A DNA stretch of 64,000 nucleotides from Platycnemis pennipes (taxonomy: Eukaryota; Arthropoda; Insecta; Odonata; Platycnemididae). A program made the translations under genes and the position numbers. The notes beneath the pieces are model-generated. The model worked only from the letters and a program-made list of their open reading frames with translations. It was not told the origin of the DNA and searched no databases. The stretch spans positions 34,982,698 through 35,046,697 of the forward strand of contig OW121855.1 of NCBI GenBank assembly GCA_933228895.1. The letters are read 5' to 3'. Positions 1-11,016 of the stretch are shown piece by piece (within the stretch, counting starts at the first letter, position 1; each line of letters begins with the position of its first letter).

Positions 1-504
1 ACCCAAAGATCAATATGCATGTACAATTTTAAAAGTATTCAGGTAAAATGAATAAATTTCATTCACTACCGACACAATGAAACCGAAAAGCTGTTTTTAA
101 AACAATCATGGAAAATTAAGTAAAACTGGAGCGGAGTGCAAGTAAAATATAATTTGCAATTCAGTTAACCGCCAGCGCGTCAAAATAAACTCATTTCCAG
201 TTGTGTTTAGGTCATATCTGACATTGACTTTCAACTCATTAGATTATTGATTTTTCGCAAACTTCTTCGGGGAAAAAAGCATTCGTTTGCTGTAAAGTTC
301 CTTATGATGTTTCTACTTTTTGCGTGATAATGTGTAAGGGTCTTGGTATCGCATTCGATCATTGAAGGCAAAGCTGCATTTCATACGCATTATGGGGGTT
401 GTGAATGCATTCCAGTGATGCTGTGCATACGGAATTATCTTTATGGTAATAGGGAAAGTGTATTATAAGCAAGAGTTGACGGATGCGGGGCTATGAACTA
501 CAGA
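1..504. other. Unassigned AT-rich sequence
   Basis: No coding pattern, inverted repeat or recognised repeat was found here before the first SINE begins. The stretch is AT-rich with short homopolymer runs only. Confidence 0.5.
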
Positions 505-800
505 TGGGGATTTGGTTGGTGAGGCGACTGGAGCACTGACTTCCCATTCCGGAGGCCCGGATTCGAGTCTCGACAGTGGCGGAGATTTTTTAGTATCACA
601 CCGGTTCCTTCTTGAGTTCTCTGTAGTTAGCACTTCCAGTTCAAAACCTTTTCTGTCGAATGAGAAGTTGAAGAGTGGGCCTCTTGATGTATCTTTTTTA
701 TATAGACTAAAGCAAACGCCGGGTTTCGCGCCAACCCTCCTCCGTTCCCGAAAAACTTCTTCCTGTACCCAAATATCCACCTACCCTGAATAGGTAATAC
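505..800 (+). repeat. SINE-A copy 1, old and diverged, tRNA-derived
   Basis: This is a diverged relative of the complete SINE at 33724-34062. It keeps the order of blocks: a tRNA-like head (GGTTGGTGAGGCGACTGGAG, then a B-box-like GGATTCGAGTCTC), the block CAGTGGCGGA followed by T-run, a degenerate middle, the block GCCGGGTTTCGCGCCAACC (CCGGGTTTCTCTCCACCC in the intact copy), and the CCACCTACCCTGAATAGG end block. Internal similarity is lowest around 630-700. No target-site duplication could be recognised. The reading frames that cross it on both strands are incidental. Confidence 0.75.
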
Positions 801-867
801 AAGTAACTTTAGCCATCTGTGGTCCTTCCCGATAATTTAAATCTAAGCAGTGTCAAATATTTTTCAT

Positions 868-1075
868 TGGTTAACTGGCCACTGCTTAAGTGCATTGTGG
901 AGACCGTTCGAGTTCAGTACTCAGTCCTTCGGATGGGACGTTAAACCATTACCCCCTTGGAGTCTTTCATGAAGAACATGCTAATGCCGACGCCGGGTTT
1001 CTCTCCACCCTTTCTCCTTACCCTTCTCTTTCAATCCTTATACCTTTCCTCCCTGTTTGGTGCGCATTCAAGTGC
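868..1075 (+). repeat. SINE-A copy 2, head missing
   Basis: This copy starts inside the family body, at the block corresponding to ACTTGAGTGCCTAGTGGAGG of the intact copy. It continues through CAGTACTCAGTCCTTCGG, GATGGGACGTTAAACC and GCTAATGCCGACGCCGGG to a degenerate 3' end near GGTGCGCATTCAAG. The tRNA-like head is absent, so it could not promote its own transcription. It lies only about 70 bp downstream of copy 1, so the pair may reflect one insertion into or beside another. Confidence 0.8.
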
Positions 1076-1194
1076 GGGGAAGACTTGAAAACACAGATGA
1101 AATGAGCAGAGCCAATGGCGCAACCACTTCGTAAAGATATGTATAGTACCTCGGTGTACGCACACGCTGTGCATTCGTGCCTGTGAGCGCCAGC

Positions 1195-1720
1195 TGAAGT
1201 GTCGAAAGAGGAGTCAACTTCACGCGCCATATGCCGCGATTTAACGTCAAGGTCCGTGTCCGGATGGCCACCAAGCCACCCTCCCAAGCAACCTCCCACC
1301 CCTAATGTCAGACACCACGGCGGGAGGAGGCTTATCGAGCCTCCAAAGAGGAGCGGCCAACGGCATGGCAAATGGCCCTCCCCCTTCCTTCTGCCCCTCA
1401 TGGCCACAAATGGCCAACGAGTGGTTTCCTCTTTTTTTCCTTTATAAGTGGACCGTCAGGAGGTGAAATGGGCGATTCCGAGACTGTCCTAACGACTCGC
1501 GTCTTCAATTGTTATTGCGGGGCGGAGCCAGGGAAGACGGACCCCGGCCCTGCCGTCACCACCTCTTGAAATGGGATGGGCCTCAAGTGACCATCAAAAG
1601 GCCGCTCTTTCCCCGGAAGAGATACGGCGGGGCTCAAGGCGGCCGACCGTTCGGTAGCATAAGGTCCGGTCCGTGTCGGGGGAAAGGGAGTGAGTGGATC
1701 GGAGACGAAAATGAACTCCA
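1195..1720. other. GC-rich, CpG-containing island
   Basis: Base composition rises sharply relative to the flanks, with many CG dinucleotides (for example around 1500-1700). Both strands carry short open frames, but none shows recognisable protein motifs, so I read them as by-products of GC richness. It could be promoter- or enhancer-like DNA, but no gene start can be attached to it. Confidence 0.4.
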
Positions 1721-2218
1721 ATTGAATAAAGCCGAAGTGAGTGCGGTGAATCCACACAGAAATTTCCCAAAAGAAAAGGGCGCCCTTATTTTGCGAGAAT
1801 TCTATGACCAATGTGAAACTCTCTAAATTTCCGATTTGTGTCTTTTTGCTCTTACGCATTGTTAACGAGACTATGCTAGCATAAGAAAGATGCACAAGGT
1901 AGCTATTTTTTCTTCGAAAGGTTGGATTTGCAAATATGTCGTTTGTAATGAAATGGTGCATGCGGTGAAGTAATTGTCGTAGGCCACTAAATTCAAAAAC
2001 CTCTTCTTCTTTATTAGAAGCTGTATAGTATGAAGAAGTTTATAGTTCAAAATGAAAAGACGATGCGCTAAATTGTTTAGGTTTGTCCGTCGTCAACAGA
2101 GGAAAAATAAATGTTTATGTCATGAGCGCGTTATAGTAACCAACGTTATTGCCTAACCAAATCATGGAATAATCGCAATTAAGAAACAACATTCACGAGG
2201 TCATTATTGTTTTTTGTA
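1721..2218. other. Unassigned AT-rich sequence
   Basis: No supported feature was seen. Short open frames occur on both strands without recognisable motifs. Confidence 0.45.
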
Positions 2219-2280
2219 ATGATCCTGCAGGACATCCTCGTGGTGTCTTGCAGGATTCTTGGTGGATGCTAAGGAGGTTA
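2219..2280 (+). repeat. Possible LINE-B 3'-end scrap
   Basis: The sequence CCTCGTGGTGTCTTGCAGGA followed by TTCTTGGTGGATG resembles the recurring 3'-end block of the LINE-B family (a CCTTGCGGTGGCTTGCAGGG-like core followed by GTGTGGATGTAG). The match is short and diverged, so this is tentative. Confidence 0.3.
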
Positions 2281-2693
2281 GAATGCACTGGAAGATATTG
2301 ACATGCTACCATATGAGTGGGTTTTCTCCACCTACTCCGAACAAAAGACTGCGTTCTATATTGATTCTTATAATAACTGTACTTACACTTTGAACAATAC
2401 AATGAAAAACTCGCGTCAGATTATGATAAAATACAGATGAAAGTGTTAACGTTCTTCAACAATAGCAAGGACAAATAATACTGCGTTACGATGATAAAGG
2501 CAACGTTAAATAATAATTTCTTTTTTCCTAATCACCGCAAAACATGAGAAACAATTGTGCTCCTATGCTCAGCGCATGGATCCTCTTTAACATTAAAAAA
2601 TTCTGATCGTCGGTCAGCCAGATTTAAAGATTTCTCATTCCTGTTCCCAAAAATTTCGCCATTGATTACCCTGGAGTTGGATGACGTGCTGAT
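2281..2693. other. Unassigned sequence
   Basis: Nothing supportable was seen on either strand. Confidence 0.45.
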
Positions 2694-3240
2694 ATTTGTT
2701 CAATTCGCAATCATTTTATAAACAGCATTAATAAATGTTGATGTCCTAAAAGCCAAATGGATTGAGCATTCGGCTAAAAACCGGATGGTAGACGGGAGGA
2801 CGTTGCTAGACGTTGGAGGAGGAGGTGTTTGCCAGATAACAGCAAATTCCTTGGATTCGTAAACCAACTCAATTATCGAGAACTTTTCGTCATGAAAGTA
2901 GAGAAGCTGCCCTCCGAACACTAATGAGACATACAACTTGCCGTTGAGATCTGGAGGTAAGTAGACGAGCTCACCCCACTAACCAACCTTCACCTTGAGG
3001 ATTGTTTTCCTTTAGGTCCACTTCCAAAGTCTGGGCACGCAAGTCCAACGCTACAATGTAAATCGAGACAGGGAGGGGTGATTGTATGCGTGTGATTAGA
3101 ACGTTGTTCAGTCGCATTGCAGACGAGGCATTATTCAGCATTGTAGACTGAAAAATGGACCGTCTACGAAATACCCTAACTGCGTCCTTGAGATACACAC
3201 CGCCGCAGCCGATACTTATGTCACTAACGGATTTGTCTAC
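2694..3240 (-). pseudogene. Coding-looking segment pair of unknown family
   Basis: Two minus-strand open segments lie end to end. The upstream one covers about 2971-3240 and includes VFRRRSIFQSTMLNNASSAM. The downstream one covers about 2694-2960 and includes LYVSLVFGGQLLYFHDEKF and SIIELVYESKEFAVIW. The downstream segment has a natural-looking hydrophobic/charged alternation, vaguely like a beta-rich domain such as a serpin strand region, but I do not recognise the family with confidence. The two frames are offset. An AG-ended pyrimidine-rich stretch (TCTACTTACCTCCAG on the minus strand) could join them if a very short 43-bp intron were removed, which is unusually short. The downstream part runs into a Pro-rich, degenerate end. 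It may be a decayed exon pair, a pseudogene or chance. Confidence 0.25.
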
Positions 3241-4770
3241 AGCTTAAACCCGCAAGGTACTAATTGCAATAAAAACTTATAAAATTCTCAAGAGCAAAAG
3301 ATAAATTTCCAACTTATTTCAACAGTAACAGTTAATTTGATGGAAAATCTTCATTCAAAGAAAGGAAATAGTATATTTTCAAATGAAATAGGGTAATTGG
3401 TCATCAAAGTTGAAGGTGTAAAGGTTTAAAGCAATATCATAAGGAATAGCATATTTCTTAAGTAAAAACATCAAAGAAAATACTGCTCAAGCAACTCCAC
3501 AACTGGAAAAATGGGTGAAGCAGTAGAAGCGCAAGCGAAATAAGGATATAGCCCTAGGAGAAATCTGAAGTATTTGCCCTGAGGAGATGTGACCAAAATA
3601 AGCAGCGAGTGCGATAAAGTGCGGCGTTGCATAGGTCAGAACACTATGATAGAGTAGGAGATTGGATCGGAGAAAAGTTTCGTAGAATTAAAATTAAGGC
3701 ACTATGGAAGGAAAGGTCTTCGAATAAAGAAGTGGAAAGAGGGAGGAAATGAACATTACCGGAAGAAATAAAAAGCAAGAAAATACAGGATGGGTTGAAA
3801 AAAAGACGAAGTGGATGGAACTTTATCCAATCTTTGAAACAACTTTTGTCTTTGCTCCTGAGGGCATTATTTCCAAAATGCCACAATTAAAAAGTCTTCC
3901 TCCAACTTATCCACAAAGGTAACGGATTAGTTCATTTTTCACTGAACTCTAGTTTTTTATTCAATATTCTTGATATTGTGGTCAAGAATGAGTTTGCAGT
4001 ATTATTTACTAAGTCAAGAAGTATATCCTTTACCAAGACATACATCCTAATGAAGTAATTCATATCTCCACGCGATTAATTAACGCGAACTTTTTTTTTC
4101 CTTTTCTCTCGTTAAGCATGCAATCGAAACCTCATTTTATTCTAACGGTCCCTACAAACTGAGCCTTTTACCACCAGTCACTTGCTTATCCTATACAAGA
4201 CGAGGACGTAAACGGGCCCTCAGGTTTCCTTTGCACTAGAGGTCTCCTTTTTCATCTCGTCAGTAAAATTACGGTGACAACTCCCCTCAGTAATGAGAAG
4301 CCACTGTCCCTACACCCATTCTGGGAAGAATAAGATGACACATGCCCCTCTCGCGAAGGATACTTCATCAACGACGCCTCATTTTAAATATTTATTGGAG
4401 AACACTGCAAACATATGTTTCATTTCAGAGCATCCAATCCTTGGTTCCATGTTTCAAACATTCTTCTTTGCCTCTCTTACACTGAGACGTGAGTTATTTT
4501 TCAATATAGACACCCGATTGAGTGCATTTACCACTAGTCCCCTATTTAATTCCCAATCGATACTTTCCCACCCGTATTATTGTCTCTTTCGTTTAACAAT
4601 CGTTGTGTCATCCAAGATCAAAAGCATACTCACAAGAAGGACACACTGGACAAAGGACAATTTTTCGACAATAGTCAACTGCCGTTCTACCACATCCATT
4701 ACCTTTCAGGACAAATCTTTTATCTTGCTCCGTCACTCACATTTACCTCTCGGAACGCATAGAGTATAAA
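3241..4770. other. Unassigned AT-rich sequence
   Basis: No recognisable element was found. An open frame of 158 codons on the plus strand (4293-4769) lacks any familiar motif and has a composition expected of chance reading through Ser/Thr-rich codons. A purine-rich stretch around 3640-3800 may be an old LINE C-terminal scrap but could not be aligned convincingly. Confidence 0.4.
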
Positions 4771-4912
4771 TGACCCGGGGGGGTGTGCTTGAATCGTTCG
4801 AGATTGATTCCGGTACGGAATAATCCCGAACATAATGTAAAAACATACGAGTGAGTCCTTAGATACGTACCGGAATCAATCCCAAGCGATTCAAGCACAC
4901 CCCCCTAGGTCA
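4771..4912. mobile_element. Short TIR element (MITE), 142 bp
   Basis: The ends form long inverted repeats of about 46 bp each, 4771-4816 and 4867-4912. Both begin TGACC, continue through a G-run and GTGTGCTTGAATCG, and end GATTGATTCCGGTAC. They differ at about two positions near the outer end and a short block in the middle. The 50-bp centre carries no coding sequence. A target-site duplication is not obvious in the flanks. The structure fits a miniature inverted-repeat transposable element, whose family I cannot name. Confidence 0.75.
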
Positions 4913-4999
4913 TGGAATCAAATTCAAAGTAATCTATTTTAAACGTCTGCCTCAAATATTTTGGATGATAGATTGGGGACTCTTGAAGTGAATAAATTG

Positions 5000-5200
5000 T
5001 TAACATAAGTCCTTCACCTAGTGGAGAAGGACGTCTTCGTTAGTAACTCGGTCGATCCATTTTTATCTTTATCATTGTTCTGTAGCACCACATTTCAAAT
5101 CATTTACTCTGACTCTTCCACGGCTATCATTGTCCAAGCCACATGCCATAAAGAATACTGCTCCAGGTGTATATCCTGATGTATATGGCTCCATTAAAGG
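5000..5200 (-). pseudogene. LINE-A RT C-terminal scrap
   Basis: Read on the minus strand, the segment gives pieces such as KWIDRVTNEDV and a preceding WTIIAVEE-like piece in shifted frames. They match the C-terminal region of the LINE-A open reading frame seen at 48990-49445 (YGSEAWTI, then KIKWIDRVKNE). Several frameshifts break it. The 3' tail of the family is absent, so the copy is truncated at both sides. Confidence 0.6.
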
Positions 5201-5364
5201 CAACGCTAGAAAGTTGTAGATTCATCGTCGTCATCAGGGTCCTATCAATGACGGCATGTAATACGACAATTCTTCTCTGATCTACTCCTACTTATCCTTC
5301 AGTAACCTACAACTCTCCCGTCCTATATCACCCTTAAATCCTTTTAATTAATTACCTTCCGCTA

Positions 5365-5670
5365 CCATCTCGATAGCTCGGGTTCGAATCCCGACTGCGA
5401 TGGATGTTTATCAGTATTGCACCGTTCCCTACCTATGGGTTGTTTAGAGACTAGAGAGTACTTCAAATTCCAATACTCCGTCCGTCAGATGGGAGGTTAA
5501 ACCGTGAATCCCTTGGCGACATTCGTTAGGAGAAGCATAATGCCAATGCTGGGTTTCTCTTTGTCCTTCCTTCAAAATGTCTACCTCTTCCAAGAATCCT
5601 CCGCCTCTCCTTTATGCCGCAAACGTCATAACACCAGGGAGGCAACAAACGTGCGTTGTTGCCTCCCTGG
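5365..5670 (+). repeat. SINE-A copy 3 with a hairpin at its 3' end
   Basis: The copy begins in the head with a good B box (GGGTTCGAATCCCGAC). It continues through ACTCCGTCCGTCAGATGGGA, GTTAAACCGTG, CCCTTGGCG and GCTGGGTTTCTC to the 3' block TTATGCCGCAAACGTCATAA. The first part of the tRNA-like head is missing or unrecognisable. It runs into a perfect 15-bp inverted repeat, CCAGGGAGGCAACAA at 5634-5648 and its complement at 5656-5670, with a 7-bp loop. This hairpin may be a separate fold-back insertion or a duplicated inverted piece of the SINE end, where other copies have GTCGCCTCCCC. Confidence 0.75.
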
Positions 5671-6289
5671 GCAGTGAAAAATACATCTTGTAAAGCAATG
5701 TTTCGGATGGGAACACACTTCTCAAATGCATGACCGAATGCGGGAAATAGCCTCTGTCATTTTCTTGTTCACGCACTTTCGACGATTTGTCGCTGCTTCA
5801 TTCTGTATACATACTTTGCGCAAAACGACTTTGAAAGAATAAATACGAAATTAGCAAGCGGTACGTACACTATTTGCGAACAATTTATGAGTTGCATGTA
5901 CATAAGGCCCATAATACGCAATACCTATCTGGGTGGGATCAACTAGTAAACAAACCGGGAAGAGGCTTGAAACTCAAGAGCGGAAATGCATGCGATCCAT
6001 TTTCCATATAAATGGGGGACATAGCGAAGATACATTTGCAAGCGCTAACATTAAACCTATTACAGGAGTTATTACTGAGCTGCGGGAAGATTATACTGAA
6101 ATTTAAAAATGAATCAAAGTAAAATAACAAAGCGGTTAGCGGGGTCACCCGGATGACAAATACAGGAGGCCAGAAAATATTTAAAAGGAATAAATAAGAT
6201 GGTTGCGGAACCAGGTGAGGGACGTATAAACTCATGCTCCCTGAAACACAGACGCTTTCAGCAACGTTACATTCGATGCATATACCTAC
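5671..6289. other. Unassigned AT-rich sequence
   Basis: No supported feature was found. Confidence 0.45.
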
Positions 6290-6610
6290 TTCATTTCAGT
6301 GACATCCGGACGACCACTTGCGCCGCTCATCGCAATGGCAAGGAATATCGACGCGGCCCTCGGCTGGCTCTGGTGGCCCGACGCTGGGCGCCGCCGACGT
6401 GCCTCAGGGGGGAGGGGGAGGCGGGGTGAAGTGGCCGGGGGTGTGGGGAGGGGCGGCGCGCAGCAATCGATGCTTTACGACATGGCGCGGCGGGCGATGG
6501 GTGTGGGGAAGGCAGCGGCGGCACTCGGGTGCGGTCGGATGCGGCGTCCGACCCGCAGTCGATCGCGGGACCGATTCCATCAGGCGAAGGGCAGGTTGGC
6601 TAGCACACAC
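6290..6610. other. GC-rich, CpG-dense island
   Basis: About 320 bp with dense CG dinucleotides and G-runs, sharply bounded by AT-rich DNA. Overlapping open frames exist on both strands, which is expected when GC-rich DNA lacks stop codons. No protein motif is recognisable. Possible regulatory or promoter-proximal DNA. Confidence 0.45.
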
Positions 6611-7825
6611 GCAATGCCCCTGGAATAGAGAAAAATGCGGACGATACACGGTAAATACGAGTAATACGCACCAGGATTTATAACACTCATACATGTACAC
6701 ATACTGTGGAGGGAGATGGAGCTGAGCAGCATCCGTTTCACCTCCAACTCAGATTTATTCGTTAAGTACACATAAGTTAAATGGGGTAAGTTAAACACAC
6801 ATAAGTTAAACCTGCTATTTTAAGCCCAATTTTCCCAACTGTAACACTAAGAATTTAATCCAAATATCGAGAAACCCAATGATTACACCTTGATTAAAAC
6901 ATTTAAATCAACTTCTTTGTATACCTACCTTTAAAGTTTTTTTCCTTGATTCTAATTCCTAAATACATAAATCTTTTTTCAATCTTGAAAATCCCTTCAT
7001 ATCTTGCATCACATAATAATTTATAGTCTCTTTTTTTACAACGATGTCTTCTTGTTTGTTCATTGATTTTCACTGATTTTCAATATATTTGTTTCTTTTC
7101 CTCATCTGACAACACTTCTTGTTTGTCAAATTAATTATAGTTATTCTTTAATGCGATGCAAATTTTCAGTTAAAATACTATCAAATAAGAATAATGCAAC
7201 CAATCACTTTCAGGAAATTCATTATTTAGTTAATAACTGGTGCACCAAATAAAATGAAATATAGAATGTGAGAAACAATTAAATACTTATAGTAGGTATA
7301 GTAGTACAGAAGAAATGTCAAGGGGGGCAAGCATATCCGGCAAATAACTGTAATAAAAATTACCATCATCCGTAATCTACCGGTTGAGATTGGTTTCAAT
7401 GGACCCAAAGTTCTTTCAATTCAACCTGTTTTCAAATTATGCCCTTTCTGTAGTTCCGCATACTTCCTAACTCTCATTTTCTATCCACACTAGCAGTTCT
7501 TCTCCCTCCTCTCCACCACTTACTACCTAAACATTCTTCCCTCTAACACGTACTTAACCACTCGTAAATATTGCTCTTGGTAAATGCGATGATATAGGGA
7601 AAGGGGTTTTACTTCCTCTTTCTCTGTACAGGCCTCATTTACGGTACGCACTTTGCGTGCGGGATATGTAAGACGCAGGTTTGATTATGGAATGTGTGCG
7701 TAAGATTGCGTGAGATTAAGCAAACTTAATAGAAGACTTAGGAAATATTATCGAACCGTACGTCACAATTTACATAATATTTGAAGTAATTCAGACGCCA
7801 ATCCGATTTCGTATGACTTTAGATA
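6611..7825. other. Unassigned AT-rich sequence
   Basis: Long AT-rich stretch with T-rich tracts (6900-7150). No element or exon could be supported. Confidence 0.45.
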
Positions 7826-7925
7826 TATTTTGGGCACACCCAAGTAGGTCGTGGGTGAGAATTCGATCTGGGGCATTGATGTTGTATTTGTCTTAGGTTT
7901 AAGGTTAAATTAAAAAATAAGATTT
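7826..7925 (+). repeat. SINE-B-like tRNA-derived scrap
   Basis: A tRNA-like head with A-box-like AAGTAGGTCGTGGG and a B-box-like GAGAATTCGATCTGGG is followed by GCATTGATGTTGTATTTGTC. The same post-B-box block (GCATGAATTTTGTATTTGTC) follows the B box at 43950-43960, so the two are probably copies of one SINE family. Confidence 0.5.
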
Positions 7926-9130
7926 AATCTAAGCAGTTGGAGCAACATTAAATAAAATTCTGGTTAGAAAGGTGTGGCTAACATAAATGATCAACTGCAT
8001 AGAAGCCACCATTTGATTACATATTTTGATTTATTGCGATTTCTCCCAGTTCGGCCATTAGATTGCAGAGAAAAAGTGATTGGCTGATACAAAGTAATTA
8101 AAAACTCACTATAATCGTTTAAGCATATGAATCAGAAAGAGAATGAATGATGAAATCATCGAGCTAATAACTATCGCTTTTGCGAAAATAAATATCTTTC
8201 CTCCAGAGCGGCTAGCTGGAAATAGAAAATCAAAGAGGTTGATCTTCAGAAACGTAATTGAAAGCAAGACAAGCCGAAATGAATCCACGAAATTTGAGAG
8301 ACATCAATGTATACATTTAAGAATGAGGTCTACACTCCTGAAATATGACTTGAACCTTCGCACAAGTGCAAGGGTTGAATGAGGTGACAAAGGAAGCCTC
8401 CACTTCCTGATTAATTTCCAACATTCCGTAGCTCAGTGAAGTTTTCTGAGCAAATTGTTTTCCAAGAAAAAACGAAATTGCCAATTTCGCTATTTTCTAT
8501 AGCTAGAAGATGAATAAATCTATTAGGCGCAATATTTAGGTTCCAGATAAAGTTACATCAAAAAGGAAACATGGGCTCCAATCCCACGAGAAGACGGGAA
8601 CTTAAAGGTCCAACTCACTGACCAGGAAAGAAAGCATTTGGCAACGTTGGGGTTATGGCACTCGATTTGGCTGTAAATCAAGCGAGTGGCGCATAAAAAG
8701 TTTCAGACGAAGGAAAAAAAACAATATTATTGTTTTGTTTGATGTATACCGGGACATTTTGTTATGTTTCGGCATGGAAGTAGATTGGTCAGCCTGTGGG
8801 AGATATAATTCGGGATGAATACGAACAGCATTAATTATAATGATACTGCTAATTAATGCATTCCTAATCGGGGCTCTAATATTCACTCATAATTAACCTT
8901 GGCTAGATGAAACAATGCCAAATTTATAAAAAACAATAATAATAATGGAAACATCGAGTAAAAAATAGAACTGAGGACTTCTTTGGAGATAGAAAAAAGA
9001 GCACTGCCATTCGGACTACTTTAATGGAGTCTTTCGCCTATATATAATCGCTTTAAAAAGGCGAGACCACGAGAAATAATAGAGGTATAGCGAGGAATAT
9101 ATTAGTACTCATGTGAGTCCCTAAATACCT
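7926..9130. other. Unassigned AT-rich sequence
   Basis: No supported feature. Short open frames on both strands carry no recognisable motif. Confidence 0.45.
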
Positions 9131-11016
9131 CTGGGGCGGAATTCTGTACATCCTACCGACACCTATCGGTGTCGCTAACTCCCCCGACCGACAAATATCG
9201 GTAAGAGCGATTCCGGTGACGCATTCTACCGACACTTGTCGTTAATTTTACCGATACTTGTCGGTAACGACGACTGAGCCTACCGACGATTTCCAAACCC
9301 ACGCTAGCCTTACCGACATGTATTTCGTCTCTTCGCCAACTGCATGCTGGGTAAAAACAGTGATAGATCGGTCTACGCATAGCGACGGACGTATGTTTTG
9401 ATTATCTACGAGCTTGGTTTTGATGAATTGACTCGTGCAAATTGGTAGGTTTTCTGAGAACTGAGATCGTCCTTTATTTGCATTTCCATATTATTATTAA
9501 GTTACAATCTTAACGGTATAATTCGCGCTAGTTATATTCGTCTTTAATTTGCAAAATTAGCGCATCCAAAACAAGTTTGCTTTAAAGTGTCCAAAGTGCG
9601 GAGAGTGAGAGGTGATTTAAGTTCTTCTAACCTTTATTAAATAAAAATACAGTTTTATTTATAATTTTCTATTTACTAAGTACCTATATTTTTTACTTCA
9701 ATTACTATACTATTTATACGCAATTGCAGTTTGATGTATTTAAATGTTTGACGGTAGAAACTTTATCGCTAGACTAGTAATGCATTTTACATCAGAGTGG
9801 TTGGTGTTTTTTAATTATCAGCCCAAAGAATGGCAGAGGGATATCTTGCTTTAGATCAAATGTTTATGTAATACGTAGAAAGTAGACTCGAACGTCGACG
9901 ATCGTGCCGGGGGATACGAGAGTAAAAGGGAAGCCCACGACCCGTTTGAGCTGGACAACGAGGAGTTTATCAATTTATTTCGCCTCTACGCACATGTTGA
10001 TTTGGTTCTCATTGAAACATTTCGGCCGATATTGCAGCGGGAGCGGTCGATCCTCATTGCGAGTGAGCAGTGTGTTCAGTTCATTCCAATGCATTTTCAA
10101 ACGAACGCAAGTCATTATTCACTTCACTGTTTCTTTGTCAGGGTCACTTTTACTTCCGTACCAATTAGTGTTCTAATTCTCAAGATTGCCTCCCAAAAAA
10201 ACAAACGTTACTTACAAACAAACTTACACGTTAGCCGAATGCTGCCTACTACTTACTGTGATGTCTCTATAATTTGTAATTTCGACGAAGATGTGTACAC
10301 AATTCTACCAAGTAATCTAATAAATATATTATTATTACATGTACATGTAGCAATTCCCTCTCGACCTGACTTGAGCTTCTCGACTATTGTTTGGACCATC
10401 GTAGGTTTTAATTTTTAATTTAATCTTGTTTGTGTACGTATAGTAACTTGAATATGTAATTGTTGGCTTAGTTAATGGCACTTGAATACAGTCCATCAGA
10501 ACCATATAGACGTGTGTTATTTCTCGATCGTAAAATCGTACCCAATTTCGCAGTACGAAATCAATAACAAAGTATGAATAAAGATTTCATTCGAATTACC
10601 TACATGCAATCCCCTCAGTTTCAACTAATCCCACCTTTCATCCTGCCTTTGGTATTAACTTCTCTTCGACTTTATGCATGATCCTTGAATGAATGTGAAT
10701 CACAAATGATCCACGTCCAGTCCACTGTTGATTTCAAATAACATTACTACGCTAAGTTCCGATTAAATATTTCGCATATCGATGGTGCACTTTTTCCTGT
10801 TTGTGTCATGCTATATCATTGGTCAAAACGTATAGCCTCGCGCGCAGGTGCTGCTTCCTTACCGATAAATGCTTGACGTCAGAGTTAGGTCGCTTGCACC
10901 GACAACTGTCGGTAGCTGGCGGGTGCAGAATACCTCGACCGTCGGTACAAGCGACGACCGTTGGTAGCCACCGATACCGATAGGTATCGTTAGTTGTGTA
11001 CAGAATTCCGCCCCTG
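9131..11016. mobile_element. PIF/Harbinger-like DNA transposon, decayed, 1.9 kb
   Basis: The two ends carry a perfect 17-bp inverted repeat, GGGCGGAATTCTGTACA near 9134 and its complement near 10997-11013. Each is bordered by the trinucleotide CTG (9131-9133 and 11014-11016), consistent with a 3-bp target-site duplication, although an alternative reading makes these bases part of the repeat. Inside each end lies a cluster of short palindromes built on ACCGACA and TGTCGGT (9155-9320 and 10890-10990), typical of subterminal transposase-binding arrays. The centre holds a recognisable piece of a Harbinger-type transposase (see 9880-10120). The rest of the interior is AT-rich and degenerate, so the copy is non-autonomous. 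Confidence 0.65.
9880..10120 (+). pseudogene. PIF/Harbinger transposase N-terminal remnant
   Basis: One plus-strand frame reads HDPFELDNEEFINLFRLYAH, then LVLIETFRPILQRERS. This pattern (acidic/DPFEL, E-E/FxxxFRL, then a helix ending in xxRPxL) is typical of the N-terminal region of HARBI1-like nucleases. It is followed by a weaker piece ending HFQTN, where intact proteins have the LRFxAxGxFQ region. The catalytic DDE part is not visible, so the fragment cannot encode an active nuclease. Position in the middle of the terminal-inverted-repeat element at 9131-11016 supports the assignment. The start and end are approximate. Confidence 0.55.

Noticed and set aside
4293..4769. 158-codon open frame on the plus strand
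   Set aside because: No recognisable motif in either strand's translation, no splice or promoter context, and it stops exactly at the border of a MITE. Treated as chance.
10002..10418. 138-codon frame as an intact gene
   Set aside because: Only its N-terminal third matches a Harbinger transposase. The remainder has no DDE motif, so it is a transposon relic.
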